In this document: positions 8,341-18,567 of the stretch, piece after piece
How the letters are laid out: the number at the start of each line of letters is the position of its first letter
Position numbering within the stretch: the first letter of the stretch is position 1
Assembly: GCA_009767595.1 (NCBI GenBank)
Contig: VSDK01002022.1
Location: 115,825 to 179,824, forward strand
Length of the DNA: 64,000 nucleotides
Source: Symbiodinium kawagutii
Taxonomy: Eukaryota > Sar > Dinophyceae > Suessiales > Symbiodiniaceae
Direction of reading: 5' to 3'
Translations under genes and position numbers: made by a program
Notes under the pieces: generated by a model
What the model saw: only the letters and a program-made list of their open reading frames with translations
What the model was told of the DNA's origin: nothing
The model's database searches: none

Positions 8341-10164
8341 ATGGATGTGGGCCCTGGCCCTTCCAAGCAAAGAAAGAGAGGAATCCAGCAAAGACTGGAA
8401 ACCCTTGACAATGAACTCACTGAGCCTAGTGCTCTGCATTTTCTGCTTATGACTTTGCTAGCACAAGGACTTCTTTCAGGAGCACTATGCCATTCAATTG
8501 CCCAAGCTGCCCAGAGGGATTTTGATTCCATCCAAGATGGCAAAAAATTATCTGATCTTGCCCAATTGGCCAATTTGAGACATGGCAAGAATTTGGTGAG
8601 AAGTGTTTATGGTAACCTTTCAAAGGCCTCCACTTTGCCAGAACCTTTGGCTGTGCAGATGCCATTTTCAGATGGAAACCATGTACAATCAATTCTGCTG
8701 CCCCATGAATATTTTGCGTATATGTATGAGCATGACCTCTTTTGGAAGAAAACTATCATGGGCAATGAGGACAACCTGCCAAAATTTTGGGACAAGTTTC
8801 ACAAACACCCTTGCATGAAGGGAAGTCCAATCCTCAAGGTCAAGAACTACCAGAGTTGCATGGTGCCATTGGCACTTCATGGTGATGAGGTCCCTTGTTT
8901 TGGTGTTGGGAAAATTTGGGCTAGGTCAGTTTTGGCATTCAGCTGGAACAGCCTCATAGCCACCTTTGAAGGAGGTCAGCAGAAGAACATTATGAACTAT
9001 ACCTGGGCTTGCTTTGAGAAATTTGTACAGCAGGATGCACCTGGAGCATTGGGAACAATGAGCGTTTTTTTCAAAATTTTGGCTTGGTCATTCAGATGCC
9101 TTTTCAATGGAAAATGGCCATCCAGAGACTGGAGGGATGTGCCTTTTGACCCTCAATCAGCTCAAGGTAAGAAGGCTGGTAAACTACTTGCTGGTCCCTA
9201 CAAAGCAGCTTTGGTCCAACTCTGTGGGGATTTGGATTACCTTCACAAATGGATTGGCATTCCTCAGTACACACAGCATCACAAGCCATGCTGCCAATGC
9301 AAAGCTACTTTTCAAGGAAGTTCTTCTTGGTTGGACAACCGGTCTACTTCACAATGGCAAAGCCTATTGTTGACAGCTACCAATTGGAATGAACATTGGC
9401 AAAGCACTTGTGCACTCCTCAGCCTTCCAGGTGCCAACTGTTGGACAGTGGCATTGGATTTTATGCATAATTTCTACTTGGGATGGCTTCAATTTTTGTA
9501 CGGCTCTGTCATGTCTTTACTTGTGCATGATTGTTTGGACCAGAACCCTCTGACAAACTTGAAGACTTTGGCCAGCTTCTTGAAAAATTATCAGAAAGAT
9601 GACAATTCCAGAGGAAGGTTCAGGCCAAGATTGGACAAGTTGTCTATGTTTGTCAAGAAAGGCTATCCCAAACTGAAGGGAAGGGCTGCAGACATCAGAT
9701 CTTTGGACAAGGCTTTGCTTGCAGCTTGGCAAACCTGGATGATTGCAGGAAATTTACAACATCAGCAAATTTTTGTACTGCTACAATTGAATGTATCTGT
9801 GAGGGATGCTTTAGACTCGTACTCACCCAAGTTTGGGTACCCTGCTTTGCCTTCTGAGATCCACCAGCAAGTGGTCGCCCAATCTTTTCAGATGAGCCAA
9901 TTGCATTTGCAGCTGATGGAATTTTTCAAAGCACAAGGGAGGCAGCTCTTCAACATCACCACCAAGACCCACTTCTGCCTGCATTCCCTGCTTTTGGCTG
10001 ACTCTGTGCACCCCTATTTGACATGGTGTTTTCAGGGAGAGGCCCAGATGAGGACTGTCCAGACTCTTTGGAAAAGCTGCTTGGTAGGAAACAAGCATTT
10101 TCAGTGTTGTCGAACAGCAGCTTTGAAATACCGACACCTCCTGTTCCTAAGGAACCAGGAGTGA
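8341..10164 (+). CDS. CMC/CACTA-like DDE transposase of element 1
   Basis: About 607 residues from the ATG at 8341 (MDVGPGPSKQRKRG); the frame is open from 8278 but the extra part reads as spacer. Landmarks numbered from that Met: LALHGDEVP with Asp182; CGDLDYLHKWIGIP with Asp297 and Asp299, followed by a CCQC zinc-like pair at 317-320; and ALDFMHNFYLGWL with Asp373. The spacing and wording of these blocks resemble CMC-type transposases, which use an RNase-H-like DDE/D site to cut and join element ends. The exact catalytic triad is inferred, not proven. The ORF is uninterrupted and lies inside intact TIRs, so the element could be recently active. A motif variant, CTTTACTTGTGCATG, is embedded in the coding region near 9513. 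I recognise the type, not a named gene. Confidence 0.72.
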   Translation: MDVGPGPSKQRKRGIQQRLETLDNELTEPSALHFLLMTLLAQGLLSGALCHSIAQAAQRDFDSIQDGKKLSDLAQLANLRHGKNLVRSVYGNLSKASTLPEPLAVQMPFSDGNHVQSILLPHEYFAYMYEHDLFWKKTIMGNEDNLPKFWDKFHKHPCMKGSPILKVKNYQSCMVPLALHGDEVPCFGVGKIWARSVLAFSWNSLIATFEGGQQKNIMNYTWACFEKFVQQDAPGALGTMSVFFKILAWSFRCLFNGKWPSRDWRDVPFDPQSAQGKKAGKLLAGPYKAALVQLCGDLDYLHKWIGIPQYTQHHKPCCQCKATFQGSSSWLDNRSTSQWQSLLLTATNWNEHWQSTCALLSLPGANCWTVALDFMHNFYLGWLQFLYGSVMSLLVHDCLDQNPLTNLKTLASFLKNYQKDDNSRGRFRPRLDKLSMFVKKGYPKLKGRAADIRSLDKALLAAWQTWMIAGNLQHQQIFVLLQLNVSVRDALDSYSPKFGYPALPSEIHQQVVAQSFQMSQLHLQLMEFFKAQGRQLFNITTKTHFCLHSLLLADSVHPYLTWCFQGEAQMRTVQTLWKSCLVGNKHFQCCRTAALKYRHLLFLRNQE

Positions 10165-10653
10165 GACATGTTGTGCCATACCTGGCAGGTGCAAAAATTG
10201 TTGCTTGCAACTTGTGCTTGTGGAAATACTTGAGCATGTGATTACTTGAGCATTTCTGCTGGGTTGGCATTTACTTGTGGAATTACTTGTGCATTTACAA
10301 AGTGCTAAGCTGACTTCTACTTGTGCAATTTATTGTGATTTTCTTTCAAATTTACATGATTTCACCAATGGTTGAATAACACACAAAATTCAGAAAATAC
10401 AAATTAACATATAATGTTAATTGGCAATGGAACATTATCTTCTCAAATTTTCTTGGTTTTTATTTTGTTTTATTTTTTGCTTTCCATTGACAACACAACA
10501 AAGCCAAACTTTACATGTAAAGTTTAAATAAAGTTTATGTAAAGTTTAAGTAAAGTTTATGTAAAGTAGCTTTTTCTAGAAATTTAGTAAGAGTTGAAAA
10601 AAGCACCAAAAATTTACGTAATTTCATCCATTTTAGTAAATTTACTAAATTAC
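10165..10653. repeat. right subterminal region of element 1
   Basis: No gene. A few TTTACTTGTGCAT-type motifs lie at 10205-10330. Then comes AT-rich DNA with ACTTTACATGTAAAGT and TAAAGTTTATGTAAAGT repeats (10505-10565), AAATTTACGTAATTT at about 10610, and TAGTAAATTTACTAAATTAC leading into the TIR. Confidence 0.7.
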
Positions 10654-10681
10654 TAAATTTACTAAGATCAGAGACTTAGGG
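10654..10681 (-). repeat. right terminal inverted repeat of element 1
   Basis: The exact reverse complement of 599-626. It ends in CTTAGGG and is followed directly by satellite (TGATGTTTGATTCC). Confidence 0.95.
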
Positions 10682-13600
10682 TGATGTTTGATTCCCCGAA
10701 ATTCAGTTCCCTTACGTTTTCTAAATCCCCGCTTGTGATTTTTGATTCCCCGAAATTCAGTTCCCTTACGTTTTCTAAATCCCCGCTTGTGATTTTTGAT
10801 TCCCCGAAATTCAGTTCCCTTACGTTTTCAAAATCCCGGCTTGTGATTTTTGATTCCCCGAAATTCAGTTCCCTTACGTTTTCTAAATCCCCGCTTGTGA
10901 TGTTTGATTCCCCGAAATTCAGTTCCCACGTTTTCTATAAAACCCCGCTTGTGATGTTTGATTCCCCGAAATTCAGTTCCCTTACGTTTTCTAGATCCCC
11001 GCTTGTGATTTTTGATTCCCCGAAATTCAGTTCCCTCACGTTTTCTATAAAACCCCGCTTGTGATGTTTGATTCCCCGAAATTCAGTTCCCTTACGTTTT
11101 CTAGATCCCCGCTTGTGATTTTTGATTCCCCGAAATTCAGTTCCCTCACGTTTTCTATAAAACCCCGCTTGTGATGTTTGATTCCCCGAAATTCAGTTCC
11201 CTTACGTTTTCTAGATCCCCGCTTGTGATTTTTGATTCCCCGAAATTCAGTTCCCTCACGTTTTCTATAAAACCCCGCTTGTGATGTTTGATTCCCCGAA
11301 ATTCAGTTCCCTTACGTTTTCTAGATCCCCGCTTGTGATTTTTGATTCCCCGAAATTCAGTTCCCTCACGTTTTCTATAAAACCCCGCTTGTGATGTTTG
11401 ATTCCCCGAAATTCAGTTCCCTTACGTTTTCTAGATCCCCGCTTGTGATTTTTGATTCCCCGAAATTCAGTTCCCTCACGTTTTCTATAAAACCCCGCTT
11501 GTGATGTTTGATTCCCCGAAATTCAGTTCCCTTACGTTTTCTAGATCCCCGCTTGTGATTTTTGATTCCCCGAAATTCAGTTCCCTCACGTTTTCTATAA
11601 AACCCCGCTTGTGATGTTTGATTCCCCGAAATTCAGTTCCCTTACGTTTTCTAGATCCCCGCTTGTGATTTTTGATTCCCCGAAATTCAGTTCCCTCACG
11701 TTTTCTATAAAACCCCGCTTGTGATGTTTGATTCCCCGAAATTCAGTTCCCTTACGTTTTCTAGATCCCCGCTTGTGATTTTTGATTCCCCGAAATTCAG
11801 TTCCCTCACGTTTTCTATAAAACCCCGCTTGTGATGTTTGATTCCCCGAAATTCAGTTCCCTTACGTTTTCTAGATCCCCGCTTGTGATTTTTGATTCCC
11901 CGAAATTCAGTTCCCTCACGTTTTCTATAAAACCCCGCTTGTGATGTTTGATTCCCCGAAATTCAGTTCCCTTACGTTTTCTAGATCCCCGCTTGTGATT
12001 TTTGATTCCCCGAAATTCAGTTCCCTCACGTTTTCTATAAAACCCCGCTTGTGATGTTTGATTCCCCGAAATTCAGTTCCCTTACGTTTTCTAGATCCCC
12101 GCTTGTGATTTTTGATTCCCCGAAATTCAGTTCCCTCACGTTTTCTATAAAACCCCGCTTGTGATGTTTGATTCCCCGAAATTCAGTTCCCTTACGTTTT
12201 CTAGATCCCCGCTTGTGATTTTTGATTCCCCGAAATTCAGTTCCCTCACGTTTTCTATAAAACCCCGCTTGTGATGTTTGATTCCCCGAAATTCAGTTCC
12301 CTTACGTTTTCTAGATCCCCGCTTGTGATTTTTGATTCCCCGAAATTCAGTTCCCTCACGTTTTCTATAAAACCCCGCTTGTGATGTTTGATTCCCCGAA
12401 ATTCAGTTCCCTTACGTTTTCTAGATCCCCGCTTGTGATTTTTGATTCCCCGAAATTCAGTTCCCTCACGTTTTCTATAAAACCCCGCTTGTGATGTTTG
12501 ATTCCCCGAAATTCAGTTCCCTTACGTTTTCTAGATCCCCGCTTGTGATTTTTGATTCCCCGAAATTCAGTTCCCTCACGTTTTCTATAAAACCCCGCTT
12601 GTGATGTTTGATTCCCCGAAATTCAGTTCCCTTACGTTTTCTAGATCCCCGCTTGTGATTTTTGATTCCCCGAAATTCAGTTCCCTCACGTTTTCTATAA
12701 AACCCCGCTTGTGATGTTTGATTCCCCGAAATTCAGTTCCCTTACGTTTTCTAGATCCCCGCTTGTGATTTTTGATTCCCCGAAATTCAGTTCCCTCACG
12801 TTTTCTATAAAACCCCGCTTGTGATGTTTGATTCCCCGAAATTCAGTTCCCTTACGTTTTCTAGATCCCCGCTTGTGATTTTTGATTCCCCGAAATTCAG
12901 TTCCCTCACGTTTTCTATAAAACCCCGCTTGTGATGTTTGATTCCCCGAAATTCAGTTCCCTTACGTTTTCTAGATCCCCGCTTGTGATTTTTGATTCCC
13001 CGAAATTCAGTTCCCTCACGTTTTCTATAAAACCCCGCTTGTGATGTTTGATTCCCCGAAATTCAGTTCCCTTACGTTTTCTAGATCCCCGCTTGTGATT
13101 TTTGATTCCCCGAAATTCAGTTCCCTCACGTTTTCTATAAAACCCCGCTTGTGATGTTTGATTCCCCGAAATTCAGTTCCCTTACGTTTTCTAGATCCCC
13201 GCTTGTGATTTTTGATTCCCCGAAATTCAGTTCCCTCACGTTTTCTATAAAACCCCGCTTGTGATGTTTGATTCCCCGAAATTCAGTTCCCTTACGTTTT
13301 CTAGATCCCCGCTTGTGATTTTTGATTCCCCGAAATTCAGTTCCCTCACGTTTTCTATAAAACCCCGCTTGTGATGTTTGATTCCCCGAAATTCAGTTCC
13401 CTTACGTTTTCTAGATCCCCGCTTGTGATTTTTGATTCCCCGAAATTCAGTTCCCTCACGTTTTCTATAAAACCCCGCTTGTGATGTTTGATTCCCCGAA
13501 ATTCAGTTCCCTTACGTTTTCTAGATCCCCGCTTGTGATTTTTGATTCCCCGAAATTCAGTTCCCTCACGTTTTCTATAAAACCCCGCTTGTGATGTTTG

Positions 13601-14575
13601 ATTCCCCGAAATTCAGTTCCCTTACGTTTTCTAGATCCCCGCTTGTGATTTTTGATTCCCCGAAATTCAGTTCCCTCACGTTTTCTATAAAACCCCGCTT
13701 GTGATGTTTGATTCCCCGAAATTCAGTTCCCTTACGTTTTCTAGATCCCCGCTTGTGATTTTTGATTCCCCGAAATTCAGTTCCCTTATGTTTTCTATAA
13801 ATCCCCGCTTGTGACTTTTGATTCCCCGAAATTTCAGTTCCCTTACGTTTTCTCAATCCCCGCTTGTGATTTTTGATCCCCCGAAATTCAGTTCCCTTAC
13901 GTTTTCTAAATCCCCGCTTGTGATTTTTGATTCCCCGAAATTCAGTTCCCTTGCGTTTTCTAAATCCCCGCTTGTGGTGTTTGATTCCCCGAAATTCAGT
14001 TCCCTTACGTTTTCTAAATCCCCGCTTGTGATTTTTGATTCCCCGAAATTCAGTTCCCTTACGTTTTCTAAATCCCCGCTTGTGATTTTTGATTCCCCCA
14101 AATTCAGTTCCCGTACGTTTTCTAAATCCCCGCTTGTGATTTTTGATTCCCCGAAATTCAGTTCCCTTGCGTTTTCCTCAATCCCCGCTTGTGGTGTTTG
14201 ATTCCCCGAAATTCAGTTCCCTTACGTTTTCGCAATCCCCGCATGTGAATCCCCGAAATTCAGTTCCCTGACGTTTTCCAAATCCCCGCTTGTGATTTTT
14301 GATTCCCCGAAATTCAGTTCCCTTGCGTTTTCCTCAATCCCCGCTTGTGATTTTTGATTCCCCGAAATTCATCCCCCTTACGTTTTCCAAATCCCCGCTT
14401 GTGATTTTTTGCATCCCCAAAATTCAGTTCCGTTGCGTTTTCTAATTCCCTGCTGAATCCCCGAAATTCAGCTCCCTTGCGTTTTCCACGTCCCCGCTTG
14501 TGATTTTTGATTCCCCAAAATTCAGCTCCCTTACGTTTTCTAAATCCCCGCTTGTGATTTTTGAATCCCTGCTGC
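10682..14575. repeat. 54-bp satellite array, right part
   Basis: Continuation of the array in 1-598. Variable 54-bp units at both edges surround a homogenised core. Units decay after about 13810, with indels and substitutions, and end near 14575. Continuity across element 1 shows the transposon entered a pre-existing array. Confidence 0.95.
10947..13806. repeat. 110-bp dimeric higher-order repeat
   Basis: The period is exactly 110 bp: one 54-bp unit ending TTTTCTAGATCCCC plus one 56-bp unit ending TTTTCTATAAAACCCC. Unit starts at 10947, 11057 and so on to 13697 give 25 intervals. I saw no difference between internal copies. This implies recent amplification or gene-conversion homogenisation, although an assembler can also expand or collapse such a region. 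Confidence 0.93.
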
Positions 14576-15330
14576 TGTGCCGTGGCCACGGTGGTGGCCT
14601 GCCTTACGACGGGTAGGGAGAAAGCCGCTGTTGCGTTGCTGTTGGCTTGCTGCTGTGCCGTTGCCACGGTGGCGGCCTGCCTTCCATGCAACGTCTTGGC
14701 TGGCCGTGCGAACGTTGGCTTGCCGTGCGAACGCCGTAGTATTGGCCTGCTGTGGCATTGCGTTGCTATTGGCTTGCTGCTGTGCCGTTGCCACGGTGGC
14801 GGCCTGCCTTCCATGCAACGTCTTGGCTGGCCGTGCGAACGTTGGCTTGCCGTGCGAACGCCGTAGTATTGGCCTGCTGTGGCATTGTGTTGCTGTTCGC
14901 TTCCTGCTGCGCCGTTGCCATGGTGCTTGCCTGCCTGGGGAACGGGTGGGGGAGCTTTTCGAGCCGGGCAAACGCAAGGGCTGAACCCCCAATAGCATTT
15001 GGTGTCGGCCTAGTCCATGCAACGTCTTGGCTGGCCGTGCGCACGTTGGCTTGCCGTGGGAACGACGTGGTATTGGCCCGACGTGGCACTGCGTTGCTGT
15101 TGGCTTGCTGCTGTGCCCTTGCCAGCGTGCTGACCTGCCTCGGGAACGATGCTAAATCCCCGCTTGTAATTTTTAAATCCCCGAAATTCCGGCCAGGGTG
15201 CTGGCTTGCCTTGTGGCCTGGTGCTGGGCTGCCTTGTGGCCTGCTGTGGCATTGCGTTGCTATTGGCTTGCTGCTGTGCCGTTGCCACGGTGGTGGCCTG
15301 CCTGATGACAGGTAGGGAGAAATGGTAGAT
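14576..15330. repeat. GC-rich tandem repeat block with 127-bp period
   Basis: Units containing GGCTTGCTGCTGTGCCGTTG, CCTTCCATGCAACGTCTTGG and GTGCGAACGTTGGCTTGCCG repeat with a 127-bp offset (14644 and 14771). Partial, diverged copies follow to about 15330. A short satellite fragment (AAATCCCCGCTTGTAATTTT) is embedded near 15152. The block is open in several frames on both strands, so it cannot be called coding. Confidence 0.8.
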
Positions 15331-15639
15331 GCCAAGCCAAAGCCACAGTGAACGTTCACGCCTACGGCGATCCCAGGCGCCGCCTCTGCCATGGTTGGCA
15401 TGAGCAGGGGTCGGCGGATAAATGCAAGATCATGCAAGTATGCAGTATACAGTTATTGCCGTATGTTTCAAATATTTGTGCATGTGTGCGAATCATATTG
15501 GCTTTGTAGTTCTGAAAAAGGCATGTGTATGCATGTGTTGCTAACAATAATGCATATGCATGTAAATAGAAAAATGCATTTTGAATGTATAATCATGCAT
15601 GTACAAACAAAAGGAAGGTTTGTCTTGCTATGACAGCTA

Positions 15640-15720
15640 TGGATATGGATGTACTGGCAGTATGCTATCTAATATTCTGGGCATATGCACAGCAGCCTTG
15701 GCCACAGCCTCATGGAAAAG
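15640..15720 (+). CDS. candidate exon, long plus-strand gene
   Basis: Open frame ending SNILGICTAALATASWKR before donor GTACTT at 15721. The helical Ala/Trp pattern is PPR- or HEAT-like. The 5' limit is uncertain. The frame also stays open past the donor. Confidence 0.3.
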
Positions 15721-16019
15721 GTACTTTGCAATCCAACAACTGTGTGCACAACACTTGTGGACACCTAGAACAAACACGAGGACAAATGCCATTGAAATCA
15801 TCAAATACAGCGATGCCATAATGCATCCACACGTTGACTATGCACATTGTATATATTGTGATATATTGTAACAAACATAAGACATACATGTAGATTGATG
15901 CACTACGTGTAGATGCACAAACATTGGTTCTGAATGTACCAGGAAGGAGTCATGGTGGCAGTTGGCAGATAGCTCTGTATCATTCACCAACAGTCGTTGC
16001 TTTACTCATTGTTTGCAAG

Positions 16020-16106
16020 CAAACCAAGAACCTGCCGTACCAGCAGCTTTTGTGGAGAGATATAATCGAAAATTTTGTTCGGTCTCAGCTCGTGATACAT
16101 TACATG
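16020..16106 (+). CDS. candidate exon, long plus-strand gene
   Basis: Acceptor GTTTGCAAG and textbook donor GTGAGTG at 16107. Reads NQEPAVPAAFVERYNRKFCS, then VSARDTLH (87 nt). Confidence 0.42.
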
Positions 16107-16693
16107 GTGAGTGTGGGTGTAACATCTCAAGATTATACATTTGATTATCCGTGTTGCTACAATGTTTGGGATTAACGAATGCTGATGCGGACCATAAAGA
16201 ACTAGTACATGAAATTATGTAATTGTGCACACATATACACACATGTATGTTCATGGTACAATACATGGTCCTTTCCTGGGGTTGTGAGGGTTATGTTGCT
16301 CTATTGTTTTGTTGGGTCCATCAAAACTGTCAAAGACCGCAACATCCAGAGGCCAGCAAAGGTAACCAATGGAACCGCAAGATCGAAACGAGGTTGTTGC
16401 ATGCTGTCAGGGCATTGACCATTCATTCCAGTAGGCAATGGCCATTCGGTGTGTAGGACTTCCACATGCTGCGTAGCTGCAGTCGTGGTTCCCCTGCGCA
16501 AACAATGGTTGTCCTGTGCATCATTGTTGGATGGATTTGTCATTTGAATAGACAACACCCCGTACCATGATTGTGGCTGAACCTTCACACATTTTTGTCC
16601 CAACAGTGGTTCATATCTGGGTACCCGTAGGCCTCATTACTTGGAACCACTCTCACAATTGTGTGGTGTTTTTCAAGCGTTCGCATTTCGCAG

Positions 16694-16784
16694 AAGTTTC
16701 GATCAGCGCAGGCCCTTCAAACAGAACGGCTGAAGGCGGAAGACATGTCACTGCGGGCTGCTGGGGGCTCCTGCCCACGCATTG
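16694..16784 (+). CDS. candidate exon, long plus-strand gene
   Basis: After CGCAG the frame reads KFRSAQALQTERLKAEDMSL, then RAAGGSCPRI, up to GTTGCT at 16785. A GC-richer island within AT-rich DNA, with coiled-coil-like composition. Confidence 0.42.
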
Positions 16785-16916
16785 GTTGCTGATGAATTCA
16801 ATCATACAAATCAGATCTTGAACAGGTTGGTACGTGTTGATACAGATACATCTAACCACTGTTTATCAATCACATAGCTGAAACTATTGGTTGACCTTTT
16901 TGGAGGTTCCACCAAG

Positions 16917-16992
16917 CTGTTGCGGCTTGTGCCTACGGGGCTGAGAGATGTCCGGACTCTTGGCGATACTCCGCTAGCACTTGACCGCTCCG
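16917..16992 (+). CDS. candidate exon, long plus-strand gene
   Basis: Acceptor ACCAAG, donor GTGCTG at 16993. Reads LLRLVPTGLRDVRTLGDTPL, then ALDRS. Unrecognised. Confidence 0.38.
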
Positions 16993-17266
16993 GTGCTGTT
17001 GTGACTTGTGGATATACCATACCATGATTGGGACGATGCCTCTACAGTGGTCGACCGCTGGACATGTTTTGGGCAGCTGTACGGTTCCTTGCTTGTTATT
17101 GTGCCAAAATGTAAGCCGTCAACAGATTCGGAGGCGACGTGGACATAGCAAGGCTATGTGCGGCTCCAAAAAGGCAACTGGGGCCACTACTTCTTGATTT
17201 GCCAATGTTCCCATGTTCATATTGACTGATATTTTGCATTTAATGATATTTTTTACCATTTGATAG

Positions 17267-17402
17267 GGGAGGGACTTAAACTTCCTGGCAAAACATGTTG
17301 ACATTCTTTACGGCGGTGCGATGGATGTCGACATTGTGAGGGATCGCCACCATGGGACGTTTGCAGACGTGGCTTTTAGATCCCTGCAAGCATTTCCAAA
17401 TG
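17267..17402 (+). CDS. candidate exon, possible nucleic-acid-binding segment
   Basis: Starts after TTTGATAG and ends before GTTGCC at 17403 (136 nt). Reads GRDLNFLAKHVDILYGGAMD, then VDIVRDRHHGTFADVAFRSL. The second half loosely resembles the RNP1 half of an RRM (VxIVRDRxxGxFADVxF). One of the most protein-like islands in the region; family not proven. Confidence 0.48.
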
Positions 17403-17513
17403 GTTGCCAAGAGAGGCCTTCAGTTGCAAATGATACGTAATTCTGCAGAGTTAGCCATTGATTGATATTCAGCCATTGTTTCTACCGCTTTGGTACATCT
17501 CAACACCAACAAG

Positions 17514-17640
17514 CAACACCTTTCCCATCAGACACAGTGATGAACCTGCCCGGCAATTCTTCAGCAACCTGACACGTCAGGTGAAGCTGCGTCAGGGTCG
17601 CCTAGTGCGTTGACATCCGCGAGAAATGCAAGGATAGAAC
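17514..17640 (+). CDS. candidate exon(s) with two overlapping open frames
   Basis: One frame reads NTFPIRHSDEPARQFFSNLT and ends at CAG before GTGAAG (17580/17581). A second, entered after ATTCTTCAG, reads QPDTSGEAASGSPSALTSAR. Both are plausible and only one need be real, or alternative splicing could use both. Confidence 0.35.
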
Positions 17641-18501
17641 TGACAGAACTACCTAGAATTGGGAACGACTGATCCCTTCCCCCAGCTTCCAGTTACTGCC
17701 TGTTAGGGAAACCCTTGACTGTGAGGTTTGGGGGAATTGGATTGCTTGGAATTGAAACGGTTTAGAATCTAAAGTATGGAGCAGTTTACAGTTGATAATT
17801 GTAAGTGCTCAGCATCTCTCATGCCATGCGAACCATCCCATATGAATTCCCAGTTGAGTATGAGCAAAGGGATGACATCATGACTTTTAGCCTTTCGGAG
17901 GTTTTCTTTTTTGGCGCTTTGCATACCCGGAAGCCCGAAGCCAAATATGAGCAGACACTACAAAGAAGGTGTCGGTCGAAAATGTGGACTGGGGACCTTT
18001 GTGGAGGGTCAAGATTTGTGTCCCACAACTTTGGGGGTGTTGGTGGTGTCAATCGGTGTCAATGATTTGGGTTCCATCCCAAATCAAGGTTGTGTTCAAC
18101 AGATGTGGAATGTCGACAGGAAGAGGCTGCCAGAGCACAAGCGTCAGGGAAGTTAAACATTTGCAGATAAGGTATCGCTAATTTGAAAGCACAACTGTGT
18201 TGGTCATCAATCCCACTTTTGCTTCAAGTGATGCTGGGTTTCTATGGTCATACGTTCATCATTCTCTATCGCTCACATCCCCATGGCCTACTCAATGGTG
18301 TTTGGCCTCTCCAAAAATCCGCTCACATGCGCTTCCTAAAATGGAGGATACTAATGGACACGAAAAAAATCCCGAAGCTGACCGTCGACATGGAAAAACA
18401 TATGGTTTATGGAAACATTTGAAGACCAAAAACATATGCATTCCGACTGTATTAGGGCACTTCCTGGTTTAGGAAATGCCCGGTGACCGGAAAGCGCTCA
18501 G

Positions 18502-18567
18502 GCCCAAAAAGCGGCGGCGTGGGAAGACCACCGCCCGAAGGCCCAGGAGAAGCACCGGGCGCAGCAG
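18502..18567 (+). CDS. candidate exon, 22 codons
   Basis: Acceptor GCGCTCAG and donor CAG before GTACTA at 18568 enclose exactly 66 nt reading AQKAAAWEDHRPKAQEKHRA, then QQ: a basic/acidic helix. Symmetric phase 0. Confidence 0.45.

Larger units (their letters stand above)
599..10681 (+). mobile_element. complete CMC/CACTA-like DNA transposon (element 1), 10,083 bp
   Basis: The ends are perfect 28-bp inverted repeats beginning CCCTAAGTCTCTGATC. The terminal CCCTA fits the CMCWR terminus described for CACTA/CMC elements. The flanks are satellite, and the base pair TG is present on both sides (left ...CTTGTG, right TGATG...), consistent with a 2-bp target-site duplication; it could also be read as 3 bp, GTG. 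Inside are four plus-strand genes, including a transposase-like ORF at 8341-10164, AT-rich subterminal repeats at both ends, and dozens of copies of a 13-base motif. Boundaries are read directly; superfamily assignment comes from termini, duplication length and transposase character. Confidence 0.88.

Noticed and set aside
14314-15437. Several overlapping open frames of 100-220 codons in the GC-rich block.
   Set aside because: All come from the 127-bp tandem repeat, open on both strands, with no conserved start or composition.
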